This document shows, in pieces, positions 48,850-58,500 of a DNA stretch of 64,000 nucleotides. The position numbers and the translations under genes were made by a program. This stretch comes from Bradyrhizobium sp. 186 (GTDB taxonomy: Bacteria > Pseudomonadota > Alphaproteobacteria > Rhizobiales > Xanthobacteraceae): contig NZ_CP082164.1 in NCBI RefSeq assembly GCF_023101685.1, forward strand, positions 4,898,001 through 4,962,000, written 5' to 3'. The notes beneath the pieces were generated by a model. That model had not been told where the DNA came from. It did not search any database and worked only from the letters and a program-made list of their open reading frames with translations. The first letter of the stretch is position 1; every line of letters starts with the position of its first letter.

Positions 48850-49518
48850 TTAGTGACGTGTCGCGCCGATTTCGAGCGTCGTCTGGGTGAGCCTGGCCAC
48901 GAACCCCTCAAAATGCATGACCCTTTGTCTGGTCAATTGTCCATGCAACTCGGCGATCTTCTGGGATTCGGCGATCAACGATTCGCACACCTGTTTCGCG
49001 TACTCCATCTGAAGCTCAAAGGCCTCGACTGGTGAGCGCGCCGTCGCGAGCTTTCCCAGGAAGGTCCAGGCGTGCTCAAGCGACGTCCTCGTGTAGTCGC
49101 TATAGGCATCGGCAATCGCCTGCGTGCTGGCCTGGGAGGGTTCCACCGGTGCGACGGGCGCGCTTGCAGCGATCTCCATCCCGGAAGCCTCGCCCGGCAA
49201 GGCTGCAGCCGAGGGTACAGGCGCACTGATCTCTCGGCTCGTCTCTTGCCTTATCTCTTGCTCGGTCTCTTGCCTGTTCTCTTGGCTGATCTCCGCCGAG
49301 GCATCCGGCAATTGATGGGCTGCAGTTGTGTGTTGCTCGCCGGCCCCGGTCCGTTGCCCGGCCTTCTTCTTCCCGCCGCGCCGGCCGGATTTTCCCGTTG
49401 GCTTATTTTCGACCGCACTCAACATTGCAAATGGCTCCTGAATATCGCTGAAGCCGCAAGCCTCCGTCGTGTTTGCGCTGAAATCGCGATTGTGGGTTGT
49501 CGCTTGCGTGGCGGCCAT
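48850..49518 (-). CDS. Phasin-family protein
   Basis: A 222-residue protein if started at ATG 49518; ATG 49425 (MLSAVENKPTGKSG) has AGGAG about ten bases upstream and is an alternative giving 191 residues. After a basic, Gln/Glu-rich region (RRGGKKKAGQRTG, EISQENRQETEQEIRQETSR) comes a phasin_2-like domain: AIADAYSDYTRTSLEHAWTF, ARSPVEAFELQMEYAKQVCE. Phasins coat polyhydroxybutyrate granules. It lies between the two transglycosylase copies, which suggests it was caught in a rearrangement. Confidence 0.75.
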   Translation of the reverse strand: MAATQATTHNRDFSANTTEACGFSDIQEPFAMLSAVENKPTGKSGRRGGKKKAGQRTGAGEQHTTAAHQLPDASAEISQENRQETEQEIRQETSREISAPVPSAAALPGEASGMEIAASAPVAPVEPSQASTQAIADAYSDYTRTSLEHAWTFLGKLATARSPVEAFELQMEYAKQVCESLIAESQKIAELHGQLTRQRVMHFEGFVARLTQTTLEIGATRH

Positions 49519-49684
49519 GTGGTGAGATTTTGCCGGGCATCGGCAAGGCCATCCTGCCGGATCTTGACCGTCCTGCGCGCGAGACCATGCTCGCCCCATC
49601 CGCGTCATCAATCTCGTCGTTGGCGAGATCGATGAGGGAGCGCTTGGTCGTTCTGTATGCAGTCCGCGCGAGCGCGGCAGTCAA

Positions 49685-49741
49685 TTGAGCGGACTATCAC
49701 CATAATTATCTACAAGTTGAATGCACTGTCACCGTAATTCC
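49685..49741. repeat. IS21-like end motif, two tandem copies
   Basis: Two related 25-bp sequences start 32 bases apart: GGACTATCACCATAATTAT (ending 49709) and GCACTGTCACCGTAATTCC (ending 49741). Multiple spaced terminal repeats are a feature of IS21-family ends. No istA/istB remains, so this is at most a relic. Confidence 0.45.
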
Positions 49742-49785
49742 CTTCGCTCGTCGAGCTACGGCGGACGAGCCGCTCAACCCTACGA
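49739..49785. repeat. Dispersed repeat (family C), right half only
   Basis: CCTTCGCTCGTCGAGCTACG and GCGGACGAGCCGCTCAACCC match the right half of the full copies. It joins directly to the intact transglycosylase 3' end and follows the IS21-like motif. Confidence 0.75.
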
Positions 49786-49786
49786 G

Positions 49787-50584
49787 CTAATTACCGTCAT
49801 CCGCCGCAAGGCGCAGAAATTGCCGCTTCATCGCGTTGACCCCTAAGATATAGCTTGCGACGAGGTGATCGCCGCACCGCTCGCCGGCTATCATCTGAAA
49901 GTGGCGGCGTGCGTAGGCTGTGGCGGGCCCTGCGCCGCAGAGATGGATGAAGGCGGCCAGATCCTGCTTCTGCTGCGGGCTCGCCTTCACATCGCCCGCG
50001 CGGGTGAGAACGTCAGCCACATTGCGGTCCAGATACACGGATGCCAGCTCGATGGCGTGGCTTGGGATCGCGCGGCTATAGAGGCTGGTAAACCCGCAGC
50101 CGGTCTCCGTGACCGCGTTGCCGCGGACGCAGAACCGTGCGGCGTCGGCGTAGGCCGCGTCTAGCATCTGGTAGAGGCCGACGGCGCTGGAGGCGGGCCG
50201 GTAGATCGCGAGGGGATTGAGGCTCCATCGCCAGCGCCAATAGGTGCGCGCCACCGGATTGCCTGAACTCTCGACCTGCGCCAGCGCGGCAAGCAATTCG
50301 GGCGTGATCGTAGCGGTGGAAAGCTTGCGGAAGAGCGGCCCGTATTGCCGCCAATTCTCGGCCGGCTCCTTGTCGAGGGCGTTGCCGACAAGGAAGAACA
50401 GCTCGGTCGGCTTGCGGATCACGTGATAGACGAGGTTCGTGAGCGCTGCGACCGCAAGCAGCATCGTCACGCTGCCCGCGATCCGAACCATCCGCGGTGC
50501 TCGCGCGAACTTCTTTCGCACCCACCGAGCGCCCCGCCGGAAGCTGCGAAGGCGAGGGAGCAGGGGCTCGTTTTTTCTTGGCAT
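49787..50584 (-). CDS. Lytic transglycosylase (SLT domain), membrane-anchored
   Basis: A 265-residue protein from ATG 50584 (MPRKNEPLLPRLRSFRRGAR). A basic N-terminus is followed by a transmembrane helix (about 33-55, IAGSVTMLLAVAALTNLVYHV). The SLT domain carries the catalytic Glu in LLAALAQVESSGNPVARTYW and SSAVGLYQMLDAAYADAARF, which corresponds to the GLMQ motif. It cleaves peptidoglycan in the periplasm. Its 3' third is duplicated at 48403. A family C repeat fragment covers its start region upstream. Confidence 0.88.
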   Translation of the reverse strand: MPRKNEPLLPRLRSFRRGARWVRKKFARAPRMVRIAGSVTMLLAVAALTNLVYHVIRKPTELFFLVGNALDKEPAENWRQYGPLFRKLSTATITPELLAALAQVESSGNPVARTYWRWRWSLNPLAIYRPASSAVGLYQMLDAAYADAARFCVRGNAVTETGCGFTSLYSRAIPSHAIELASVYLDRNVADVLTRAGDVKASPQQKQDLAAFIHLCGAGPATAYARRHFQMIAGERCGDHLVASYILGVNAMKRQFLRLAADDGN

Positions 50585-50599
50585 GGGTCTTGTGGGAGC

Positions 50600-50662
50600 G
50601 GGTAGGATGGAGCGAGCCCTTGCGAAGCCCATTACCTGACGGAGTTGATGGGTATCGCTTCG
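50600..50662. repeat. Dispersed repeat (family C), left part
   Basis: GGTAGGATGGAGCGAGCCCT, TTGCGAAGCCCATTACC and GATGGGTATCGCTTCG. It lies across the end of cap3, whose last codons (AIPINSVR) are read from the repeat, marking the left boundary of the CBASS operon. Confidence 0.75.
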
Positions 50663-51123
50663 AGCACGAGTCGATGCACGGATGACCGATCACATACCGA
50701 TACGAAAAGGCTGTCCGGTAGAGCAGACCTGCCGACGATCACCATGACGAAGCCGTTCAAAGCATGCTTGGAACGCCGGACACAGTCGGAGATATTTTGC
50801 GTGTCCACAAGTGAGGGCGAAGCGATATCTTCGGGATGCGTGTGCCAACATCCGACGAAGTGAAGATTGCGGCGGAACATCTCGTCGATTTCGCGCTGTT
50901 CGGCTCGTTCGTCGGGCCGATATGAATAACGACTGCGACGGTCGGTTCGACGCGGGCCGGTAATGGCGCAGATTTCGATCGTCGGGAGGGCGAGGCGGGC
51001 AAATAAGAGGCCACCAGCCTCGCGATGCCAGATGCGCGTCTGCCGGTGTCGATCGAAGTGTACGAGTACGGCGTCGCCGAACGAAAGCCTTTGTTCGGAC
51101 GCCCCGATATCGAACGAGATCAC
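50632..51123 (-). CDS. cap3: CBASS accessory protease Cap3 (JAB/JAMM)
   Basis: A 163-residue JAB-domain protein from GTG 51123, whose start overlaps the cap2 stop (GTGA); ATG 51153 is an in-frame alternative. The JAMM zinc-protease motif is complete: Glu35 in HREAGGLLF, HTHP at 94-97, Ser104 and Asp107 in SPSLVD. In type II CBASS, Cap3 removes the CD-NTase from its conjugates, reversing Cap2. The last residues are encoded by a dispersed repeat, so the C-terminus may have been altered when the repeat arrived. Confidence 0.88.
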   Translation of the reverse strand: MISFDIGASEQRLSFGDAVLVHFDRHRQTRIWHREAGGLLFARLALPTIEICAITGPRRTDRRSRYSYRPDERAEQREIDEMFRRNLHFVGCWHTHPEDIASPSLVDTQNISDCVRRSKHALNGFVMVIVGRSALPDSLFVSVCDRSSVHRLVLEAIPINSVR

Positions 51124-52901
51124 GCCGCGAGGGTCCTTGCGCTCCGGCCCCATCGCCGTTCAACAATAGTGGCCCCTTCAAGCACATTCGGCGCAATCGC
51201 GCGCAATTCGTCGCTCCAGGTGCCACCAGCAAAATCGACCAATCCGCGCCGCGCAAGCCAAATGCGATGCGTTCCGGACGTGATTTGGCCGAGAATGACG
51301 TCGACGGCGGTTTGCGCTACCAGCGACGTAACAAAGCCTAACTCGACTGGACCGTAGGGGTCGAACGCGGCGCCGCACGCGGGTTCGTACCGGCGAGGAT
51401 CCTGCGCCCATCTCACGGCAACGAGATGGGGAACTCCGTAAGCATCAAGGCCCGCACGGAGACCGTCACCGGGGCCGGTAATCGCAACTGCGTGGCCGGC
51501 CGCCGCATAGGGCTCAGTCCAACCGTAGACAATTGGGACGCGGCGGTCATGCCCGGCCTGCCACGCGTCGACAAGGGACTCGGCGGGCCAATCGCCGAGA
51601 GCTGACACAATCACGTCCATCTCGGCTAGGGGATCCTCGGCTCGCAGCAGCAACTCCTGTACCTCCGAGACGTGGTGAACTACCTCGACGTGCGGCAGGG
51701 CTGTTCGGATCTGATGCGCGAGCGCTGGAGCCTTAGGATCGTCGATGGATTGAATTCCAAGCGTATGTCTGCCGACATTGGCGCTCTTCAGCACCTGCTT
51801 GTCGACGAGAATTAACTTTCCGACGCCTGCCCGAGCGAGCGCGTGCGCGACAGGCGCGCCGACCGATCCGCAGCCGAGTACGGCGACTATCGCATCGCGG
51901 AGTCTGGAAACGCGCGCGTCGCGGTCACGACCGTGAATCCAGGCCGGATCGACCCGCTCGACGGAATTGCGGTCGCACGGCGCGCCGCCGAACAGTCGGT
52001 CGCGGGCGACTTGCTCCGGAACGGCCGAAGGGCGGAAGCCTGCGGAGAGCGGGTCCCGCCCCCGGACCACGGTGGGGCGGTTCACGACGGCGGCCGCGAG
52101 GGCCGGACCGTCTTCGGCAACCGCGCCGAACAACACGAAGGTGCGGGGAAGCGCCTCGCGTACGAGTTCATCAAGCAGCTCTGTGGAGTCGCCGCATTTG
52201 GCCAACGCGTAAACGTCTCTGGCGGACGACGGGTACTCCGCGGGTGTCGGCACCCGATCGAGCCAGACGAACGCGCCGGCGCGCGACTTGACTTTCGAGG
52301 CCGTCGCCTTCGGGTTGGCATTGGCCAACCACGCGCGTAGTTGTTCGTCGTTTTCGGCTACGACAGTCTGGCTCACGCCCTCCCAGATGCGGACCCGACG
52401 CGATGGCGGACCGGGGTCGAGGAGCGACAGCACGGTACGGTCGCCTCGCTCGGCGTGATGCCAATAGGTCAGGAATTCGGTACGGAAGTCGCCGTCCAAT
52501 TCGCCGCGGATCGCCGCGCCGACCATTGCGAATGCCTCGTCCAGCAACGACGCCACGCCATCGTATGGATCGTCCACCGACATCGTGGTCGTATCGGAAA
52601 AAAGGCAGAGGACACCGTCTTTCTCGACGTGAGGCCAGGTCAGAAAAGGAGGCCGGTCGACGAGCGCAATGCGGGCGGGCGTGGACGGAAAACCAGCGCT
52701 TACGAGCACGTCGAGACGGCGAAGTCCGCCGGGAAATTCGGCGGCGAAGCGCCAACCTTTCTCAGCGGCGCGTCTGCGGTAAGCTGAGAGCTCTCTCCGG
52801 TCCAGCTTGCGCGGCTGCCAGCCGAGTTCCTCCCATCGCGCTTCGACTGCGGCGACGGCCGCCTCGAAGCGCTCGACGAGAGGATGGCTCGCCTCAAGCA
52901 T
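51120..52901 (-). CDS. cap2: CBASS E2-E1 fusion protein Cap2
   Basis: A 593-residue ubiquitin-transfer-like enzyme from ATG 52901. The N-terminal E2-like domain has WPHVEKDGVLCLFSD with catalytic Cys99. A linker and inactive E1 part follow, then the ThiF/E1 adenylation domain with AIVAVLGCGSVGAPVAHALA (GCGSVG 343-348), ILVDKQVLKSANVGRHTLG and the probable E1 thioester Cys509 in RRYEPACGAAF. Cap2 couples the CD-NTase C-terminus to target proteins and primes it for signalling. It overlaps the CD-NTase gene by 8 bases and cap3 by 4. Confidence 0.9.
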   Translation of the reverse strand: MLEASHPLVERFEAAVAAVEARWEELGWQPRKLDRRELSAYRRRAAEKGWRFAAEFPGGLRRLDVLVSAGFPSTPARIALVDRPPFLTWPHVEKDGVLCLFSDTTTMSVDDPYDGVASLLDEAFAMVGAAIRGELDGDFRTEFLTYWHHAERGDRTVLSLLDPGPPSRRVRIWEGVSQTVVAENDEQLRAWLANANPKATASKVKSRAGAFVWLDRVPTPAEYPSSARDVYALAKCGDSTELLDELVREALPRTFVLFGAVAEDGPALAAAVVNRPTVVRGRDPLSAGFRPSAVPEQVARDRLFGGAPCDRNSVERVDPAWIHGRDRDARVSRLRDAIVAVLGCGSVGAPVAHALARAGVGKLILVDKQVLKSANVGRHTLGIQSIDDPKAPALAHQIRTALPHVEVVHHVSEVQELLLRAEDPLAEMDVIVSALGDWPAESLVDAWQAGHDRRVPIVYGWTEPYAAAGHAVAITGPGDGLRAGLDAYGVPHLVAVRWAQDPRRYEPACGAAFDPYGPVELGFVTSLVAQTAVDVILGQITSGTHRIWLARRGLVDFAGGTWSDELRAIAPNVLEGATIVERRWGRSARTLAA

Positions 52902-54111
52902 TCCGGCGGTCTCCCTCGAGGCGGGGCGGGGCACGACGCGCCTCGGCTTCGCTGCGAACGAGGCCGGCAGTCAGCACTGTGGGGGCGCCGAGGCGGGCGG
53001 CCGACCGCTTGCGCACGCGGTCGGCGACACCGCGCCCGATCGATTTGGCGAGGGTCTCAGTGATGAGCTGCTTGTTAGAGAGTTTGGCGGCGTAAGCGAA
53101 GTCATGTCGGGCCTGTTCGAGCCACTCGTAGAATGCGGCCACCCGCTCCGGATGTTTGCGCCACTTGTCTGCGAAATTTTCGGTTGGGTCGCTCGGGTTG
53201 GCTACCACATGGCTGCCGTCGGGTGCTTTGCCGATGAACCGGTCCATGCCGTTTAGGATGGAGAACAGCGCGTCAGAGATCTTCACCTCGCCGTTGTAGG
53301 CGTGGGCCCCGAGTGTGGTGACGATGATCGAGATAGGGCGCTCGTCGGACCGCGCGGCGAACATGATGTCGCGGTGACGCTTGAGGATCATGATGGCAGA
53401 CTGAAGCGGAGTCCGCACGGCGTAGAACGGGATCGGTTCGGTGCCGGCGCGCACGCCCTTGCGGATCAACTCCCGCTTCCGCTCCTCGAAGATGACCTCC
53501 ATGCGGCTGAGGAACCACTTGAGATAGCCACGTGGATTCGACCGTGGCCAGTCGGCGGAAATGATGCGGTACGCATGATGGTCGATGTCGGTGATCGCGA
53601 TCGCGGTATCGGCAAAACGCGCATCGAGTCCGCGCGAAAGGAGAAGGGCGCGCTGTTCGGCGGCGTTCAGCAGGCCCGGGGTAACATCCATGTGAAATTG
53701 TGCATCTTCCGCGTATTCGAGACGCCAGCACCGACGATGCTCCTCGACGGGCTTGTCCATATTCCGCGCGCGAGCGTAGAGCTTCATCTCGTCGCCGAGC
53801 ATTGTCTTGACCGCCTGCTGTGTTGTCTGCGTTTTGTTCAACTTGCGGAACTCGCAGACGGCATCGACGTCGTAGTGTTCCTCGTCGCTGATCGGTGGAA
53901 TCACGGTGTCGAGGCCGAAGGATCCCTGGACGTGCACCTGCGGGTCGAACTGCCGAATGGTCGAGGCTGGACGGTTTAGCCAATCTCCAAGCGACTTGTA
54001 GCTGCGCTCGGCCTCTTCGTATCGGGACTCGGGGATCGCAAGCGAATCCGCGAGATCCTCAAGCGTTTCTTCGGCTTCGGGGGTGACGCTGGGGCGCATA
54101 TGGACGTTCAT
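52894..54111 (-). CDS. CBASS CD-NTase (cyclic oligonucleotide synthase)
   Basis: A 405-residue nucleotidyltransferase from ATG 54111, with GGAGA five bases upstream. The active site is VQGSFGLDTVI (Gly63-Ser64) with Asp81 and Asp83 in HYDVDAVCEF, and a third acid, Asp142, in QFHMDVTPGLL: the pol-beta-like set for making cyclic di- or trinucleotides on phage sensing. The C-terminus, which Cap2 would conjugate, ends LEGDRRNA. Clade (CdnD/CdnE/other) and product cannot be assigned by eye. A one-base deletion upstream joins it in frame to the end of cap5. Confidence 0.9.
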   Translation of the reverse strand: MNVHMRPSVTPEAEETLEDLADSLAIPESRYEEAERSYKSLGDWLNRPASTIRQFDPQVHVQGSFGLDTVIPPISDEEHYDVDAVCEFRKLNKTQTTQQAVKTMLGDEMKLYARARNMDKPVEEHRRCWRLEYAEDAQFHMDVTPGLLNAAEQRALLLSRGLDARFADTAIAITDIDHHAYRIISADWPRSNPRGYLKWFLSRMEVIFEERKRELIRKGVRAGTEPIPFYAVRTPLQSAIMILKRHRDIMFAARSDERPISIIVTTLGAHAYNGEVKISDALFSILNGMDRFIGKAPDGSHVVANPSDPTENFADKWRKHPERVAAFYEWLEQARHDFAYAAKLSNKQLITETLAKSIGRGVADRVRKRSAARLGAPTVLTAGLVRSEAEARRAPPRLEGDRRNA

Positions 54112-54127
54112 GTCGGTCTCCGTGACG

Positions 54128-55314
54128 TCAGTGAATGTGTTCGAGGCGATGAATGAGGGCGAAGCCGCCCAGCTTCCAGTTCTGGTCGTAGATCGAGAGG
54201 AGGGATGTGCCTTCGGCTGCCACGACCGGCCCGCCTCGATGGCGATCGAGACCGGGATGGCGGGAAACACGTTCACCGTCACGTGCTCGCCGTGGGCCAG
54301 CTTGATGTCGTCCAGTGTCTTGCGAAATAGCTTGGCGAAGGACGCGATGTCCTCGGGACGCCGCACGATGTCGTTGTGCGCGCCAGCGGCGGCGATCGAC
54401 CAAATCGAAGGGTCCGGACCAACAACTTTCGCGACGCGTTCGTCGACGACGGGCGCGCTGATTTCGAGTTTGAGCGCGACGGGGCCGCCGGTTCGCTCCG
54501 GGCGTCGCAGATCGTACCCGATCGTCGGTGAGGAAGAGTCCCATTTCCAGCCCTTCGGATCGCGCAGCAACTGCCGGACGTCGGCGGTCGCGATGTCGGA
54601 GATCAGGCGTCCGAGTTCGAATAGCAGCGGGATAGGCGCGAGACCGAACACGGCGAGGCGTTTGATCTCTTGGCGCTCCATCCGGCCGCGGACCTTTTCG
54701 TTGAAGACGGTCTGCAGATTCTTCACATGCGTCGGCCAGTATGCGGGATCATCGTCGCGGAGCTCGAGGGTGACTAGGTCGAGGTCGATCCAACCGTCGT
54801 CGAGCGGATAGCGCTCAGGGATCATCGACCATTTGACCGCACCTTTCTCGACGGGGGATTCGTTGGAGCCGATCTTCGCGGCGTACCGGATGACGTGGCT
54901 GCCGAGCTCCTCGTCGATGCCGGTGACGGTCCGGATGCGCGCTTCATGACGACGCTTCATCGCGATCAACACCTCCTCCGGATGCTCGTCGACCATTTCG
55001 CGGTCGAACACGCGGTGGTGGACGTCGCAGACCAGCATGAGGTTGTCGGGATCATGCGCCAGCTTGGGGGATCGCGCCGGATCTCCGCGCGGACCTTCGG
55101 CCGAGTCCGCCACGATGTGTCCGATGTAGGCCGTGTTTGCATTCGCGGCGCCGGAGATCTGGTCGCCGACGAGAAGCTTGTTGCAGCCCGCATACTGACA
55201 ACGACCTGCGGCGCGGCCCCACACGATGTTCTGGACTCTAATGGGGATAGCCTTGCGCTTTGTCTTCGCCGACGCCGGCTTATCCTCGGCGATCTCTGCA
55301 ACCGAACTCGTCAT
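54128..55314 (-). pseudogene. cap5: CBASS effector Cap5 (HNH-SAVED nuclease), 3' frameshift
   Basis: Start ATG 55314. The N-terminal HNH nuclease has RVQNIVWGRAAGRCQYAGCN (Cys39, Cys44), AYIGHIVADS (His66) and NLMLVCDVHHRVFDRE (Cys96, His99, His100). The SAVED sensor (about 150-395) includes RLAVFGLAPIPLLFELGRLI and VNVFPAIPVSIAIEAGR. After WQPKAHPS the expected ending LSIYDQNWKLGGFALIHRLE and its stop at 54128 lie in another frame: one base is missing near 54197-54206. With it restored the protein is 395 residues, normal for Cap5. As given, it reads through into the CD-NTase as one 806-residue frame. In working systems cyclic nucleotide binding to SAVED turns on DNA degradation. Confidence 0.85.
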
Positions 55315-55521
55315 CGTACGTCTCACAAGTTGATTCACGATTCGTTCATTGAGCGATTTCGCGGCGAGACCGAAGCCCGCCGCGAACCTTGTTTCGAAGG
55401 GCTCGGCGCATGCGGCGCCGGGTCCCGTAGCTTCACCGAACGAAGCGGACTTCAGTTCGCATAACGAAATCGAGGAGGTCGTGCTTCTGAACTTCCGCCC
55501 CAAATCCGTCAGTCGGCATAA

Positions 55522-58500
55522 TCACGAACACCCCGTCGTGCTGCCGCAAGTATCGCACTTCATGCACGTGCCATTCCGCACCAGCGTGAAGTTGCCGCAC
55601 TCGCCGCACATCTCGCCTTCGTAGCCCTTGGCCTTGGCTTCCGCGCGGCGCTCGGCCTTGGAGGGCACCATGGTTTGCGCGGTGCCGGTCTTGCTCCACT
55701 GGAGGGCTTCGAGCTTCTCCGTTGGCGAGAGGTCGTGTTGGGCTTCCTGCTTCAGCGCGACCGCGCCTTCCATCGCATCACCGCCGCGGGCCGATGTGCC
55801 GTGGGAGGCAAGCGAGGTGACCTTGGAGCCACCGGCCGGTGCGCTGTCATTGCCCTGGGCGACCGCGGCCGAGCCGCCGCGCATCACCACGAGGTTGTCG
55901 GTACGGGAGCGGGTGAGGCCGCGCGACACCAGCTTGGTGGCGTGGTGGCCCGCGTTGTCGTCCGGCTCCTTGCCTTCCTCGACGCCCTTGCCGAGCACGT
56001 CGAACCCGGTCTCGCTGGGGTCGACATGGGCGAGGTCGAAGCGGCTGAGATAGCTCACAGCCAGTTCGCGGAAGACGTAGTCGAGGATCGAGGTCGCGTA
56101 CTTGATCGAGTCGTTGCCCTGCACGGGGCCCGCCGGCTCGAAGCGGGTGAAGGTGAAGGCGTCGACATATTCGTCGAGCGGCACGCCGTACTGGAGACCC
56201 AGCGACACGGCGATGGCGAAGTTGTTGATGAAGGAGCGCAGTGCCGCGCCTTCCTTGTGCATATCGATGAAGATCTCGCCGATGCGGCCATCATCATACT
56301 CGCCGGTGCGCAAGTACACCTTATGCCCGCCGACGACCGCCTTCTGGGTGTAGCCCTTGCGGCGATCCGGCATCTTCTCGCGCTCGCGCATCACGATGAT
56401 GCGCTCGACCAGCTTCTCGACGATCTTTTCCGAGACCTGGGCGGCACGTGCCGCCATCGGCTTGTCGTAGAGCTGCTCGACCGCATCGTCCTCGTCCTCA
56501 TCATCGCTGATGAGCTGCGAGTTGAGCGGCTGGCTTAGCTTCGAGCCGTCGCGATAGAGCGCGTTGGCCTTCAGCGCGAGCTTCCACGACAGCATGTAGG
56601 CGGACTTGCAGTCCTCCACCGTGGCGTCGTTCGGCATGTTGATGGTCTTGGAGATCGCGCCCGAGATGAAGGGCTGGGCCGCCGCCATCATGCGGATGTG
56701 GCTCTCGACCGACAGATAGCGCTTGCCAACCTTGCCGCATGGGTTGGCGCAGTCGAACACCGGATAGTGCTCGGCCTTGAGGTGCGGGGCGCCTTCCACC
56801 GTCATCGCGCCGCAGATGTGGACGTTGGCCGCCTCGATCTCGCGCTTGGTGAAGCCGACGGCCTGGAGCAGGTCGAAGCCGGGAGCCGCGATCGCTTCGG
56901 CGCCGATGCCGAGCTGGTCGCGGATGAAGTCCTCGCCAAAGGTCCACTTGTTGAAGGCGAACTTGATGTCGAACGCGGTCGGCAGGGCCTTCTCGACCTT
57001 GGCGATGGCCTCATCGGTAAAGCCCTTGGCCTTCAGCGTCGAGACGTTGATGCCGGGGGCGTTGGAGAGCGAGCCGTGGCCGACGGCGTAGGCCTCGATC
57101 TCCGCGATATCAGCTTCGCGATAGCCGAGCGCGCGCAGCGCCGCGGGGACCGCGCGGTTGATGATCTTGAAGTAGCCGCCGCCGGCGAGCTTCTTGAACT
57201 TCACCAGCGCGAAGTCGGGCTCGATGCCGGTGGTGTCGCAATCCATGACGAGGCCGATCGTGCCGGTCGGCGCGATCACCGTGGTCTGGGCGTTGCGATA
57301 GCCGTGCTTCTCGCCGAGCTCGAGGGCTGCATCCCAGGCGGCCTGCGCATGCGCGACCAGATCGGCTTGCGGGCAGGAGACGAGGTCGAGCGGCACCGGG
57401 TTGACGCTGAGCGCCTCGTAGCCGTTGGACTGGCCATGGGCGGCGCGGCGGTGGTTGCGGATCACGCGCAGCATGTGGCTCGCGTTCTTCTTGTAGCCGG
57501 GGAAGGTGCCGAGCTCGCCAGCCATCTCCGCCGAGGTCTTGTAGGTGATGCCGGTCATGACAGCGGTCAGCGCGCCGCAGAGCGCGCGGCCTTCCTTCGA
57601 GTCATAGGACAGGCCCATCGTCATCAGCAGGCCGCCGATATTGGCGTAGCCGAGGCCGAGCGTGCGGAACTCGTAGGAGAGCTCGGCGATCGACTTGGAC
57701 GGGAACTGCGCCATCATCACGGAGATTTCGAGCACCAGCGTCCACAAGCGGCAGAGGTGCTCATAACCCTCGACGTCGAAGCGCTTGGAGGGGATGTCGT
57801 AGAACGTCAGCAGGTTGGCGGAGGCGAGGTTGCACGCCGTGTCGTCCAGGAACATGTATTCCGAGCACGGATTGGAGGCGCGGATGTCGCCGGACGACTT
57901 GCAGGTGTGCCAGTCGTTCATGGTGGTGTTGAAGTGCAGGCCCGGGTCGGCCGACGCCCAGGCGGCGTAGCCGATCTTCTCCCAGAGGTCGCGCGCCTTC
58001 AGCGTCTTGGTCACCTTCTTGGTGGTGCGGCCGATCAGGCTCCAGTCGCCGTCGGTTTCGACGGCGCGGAGGAAGTCGTCCTTCAGCGAGACCGAGTTGT
58101 TGGAGTTCTGGCCGGATACCGTGAGGTAAGCCTCCGAATCCCAGTCGGTGTCGTAGACGTCGAACTGGATGTCCTTGTAGCCCTGCTTGGCAAACTGGAT
58201 CACGCGCTTGATGTAGTTGTCAGGCACGAGGCTGCGGCGCGCGAGCTTGATCTCGCGGCGGAGCGCCGGGTTCTTCTCGGGATCGAAACAGTCGTCGCCG
58301 GAGCCTTCGCAGTTGACGCAGGCCTTCAGCACCGCCTTGAGGTGCTTCTGGTTGATCTTGGATCCCGTGACGAGAGCGGCAACCTTCTGCTCCTCCCTCA
58401 CCTTCCAGTCGATATAGGTCTCGATGTCGGGGTGATCGGCGTCGACCACGACCATCTTGGCGGCGCGGCGCGTGGTGCCGCCCGACTTGATCGCGCCGGC

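Noticed and set aside
40134..50662. CRISPR array made from the family C repeats
   Set aside because: Units are about 115 bp, irregularly spaced by genes, and no cas genes are present.
52894..55503. A single 869-residue HNH-SAVED-nucleotidyltransferase gene
   Set aside because: The true Cap5 C-terminus and stop are visible in the other frame, and the CD-NTase has its own ATG with a ribosome site at 54111. A fusion by frameshift is more likely than a natural three-domain gene; it is kept as a finding.
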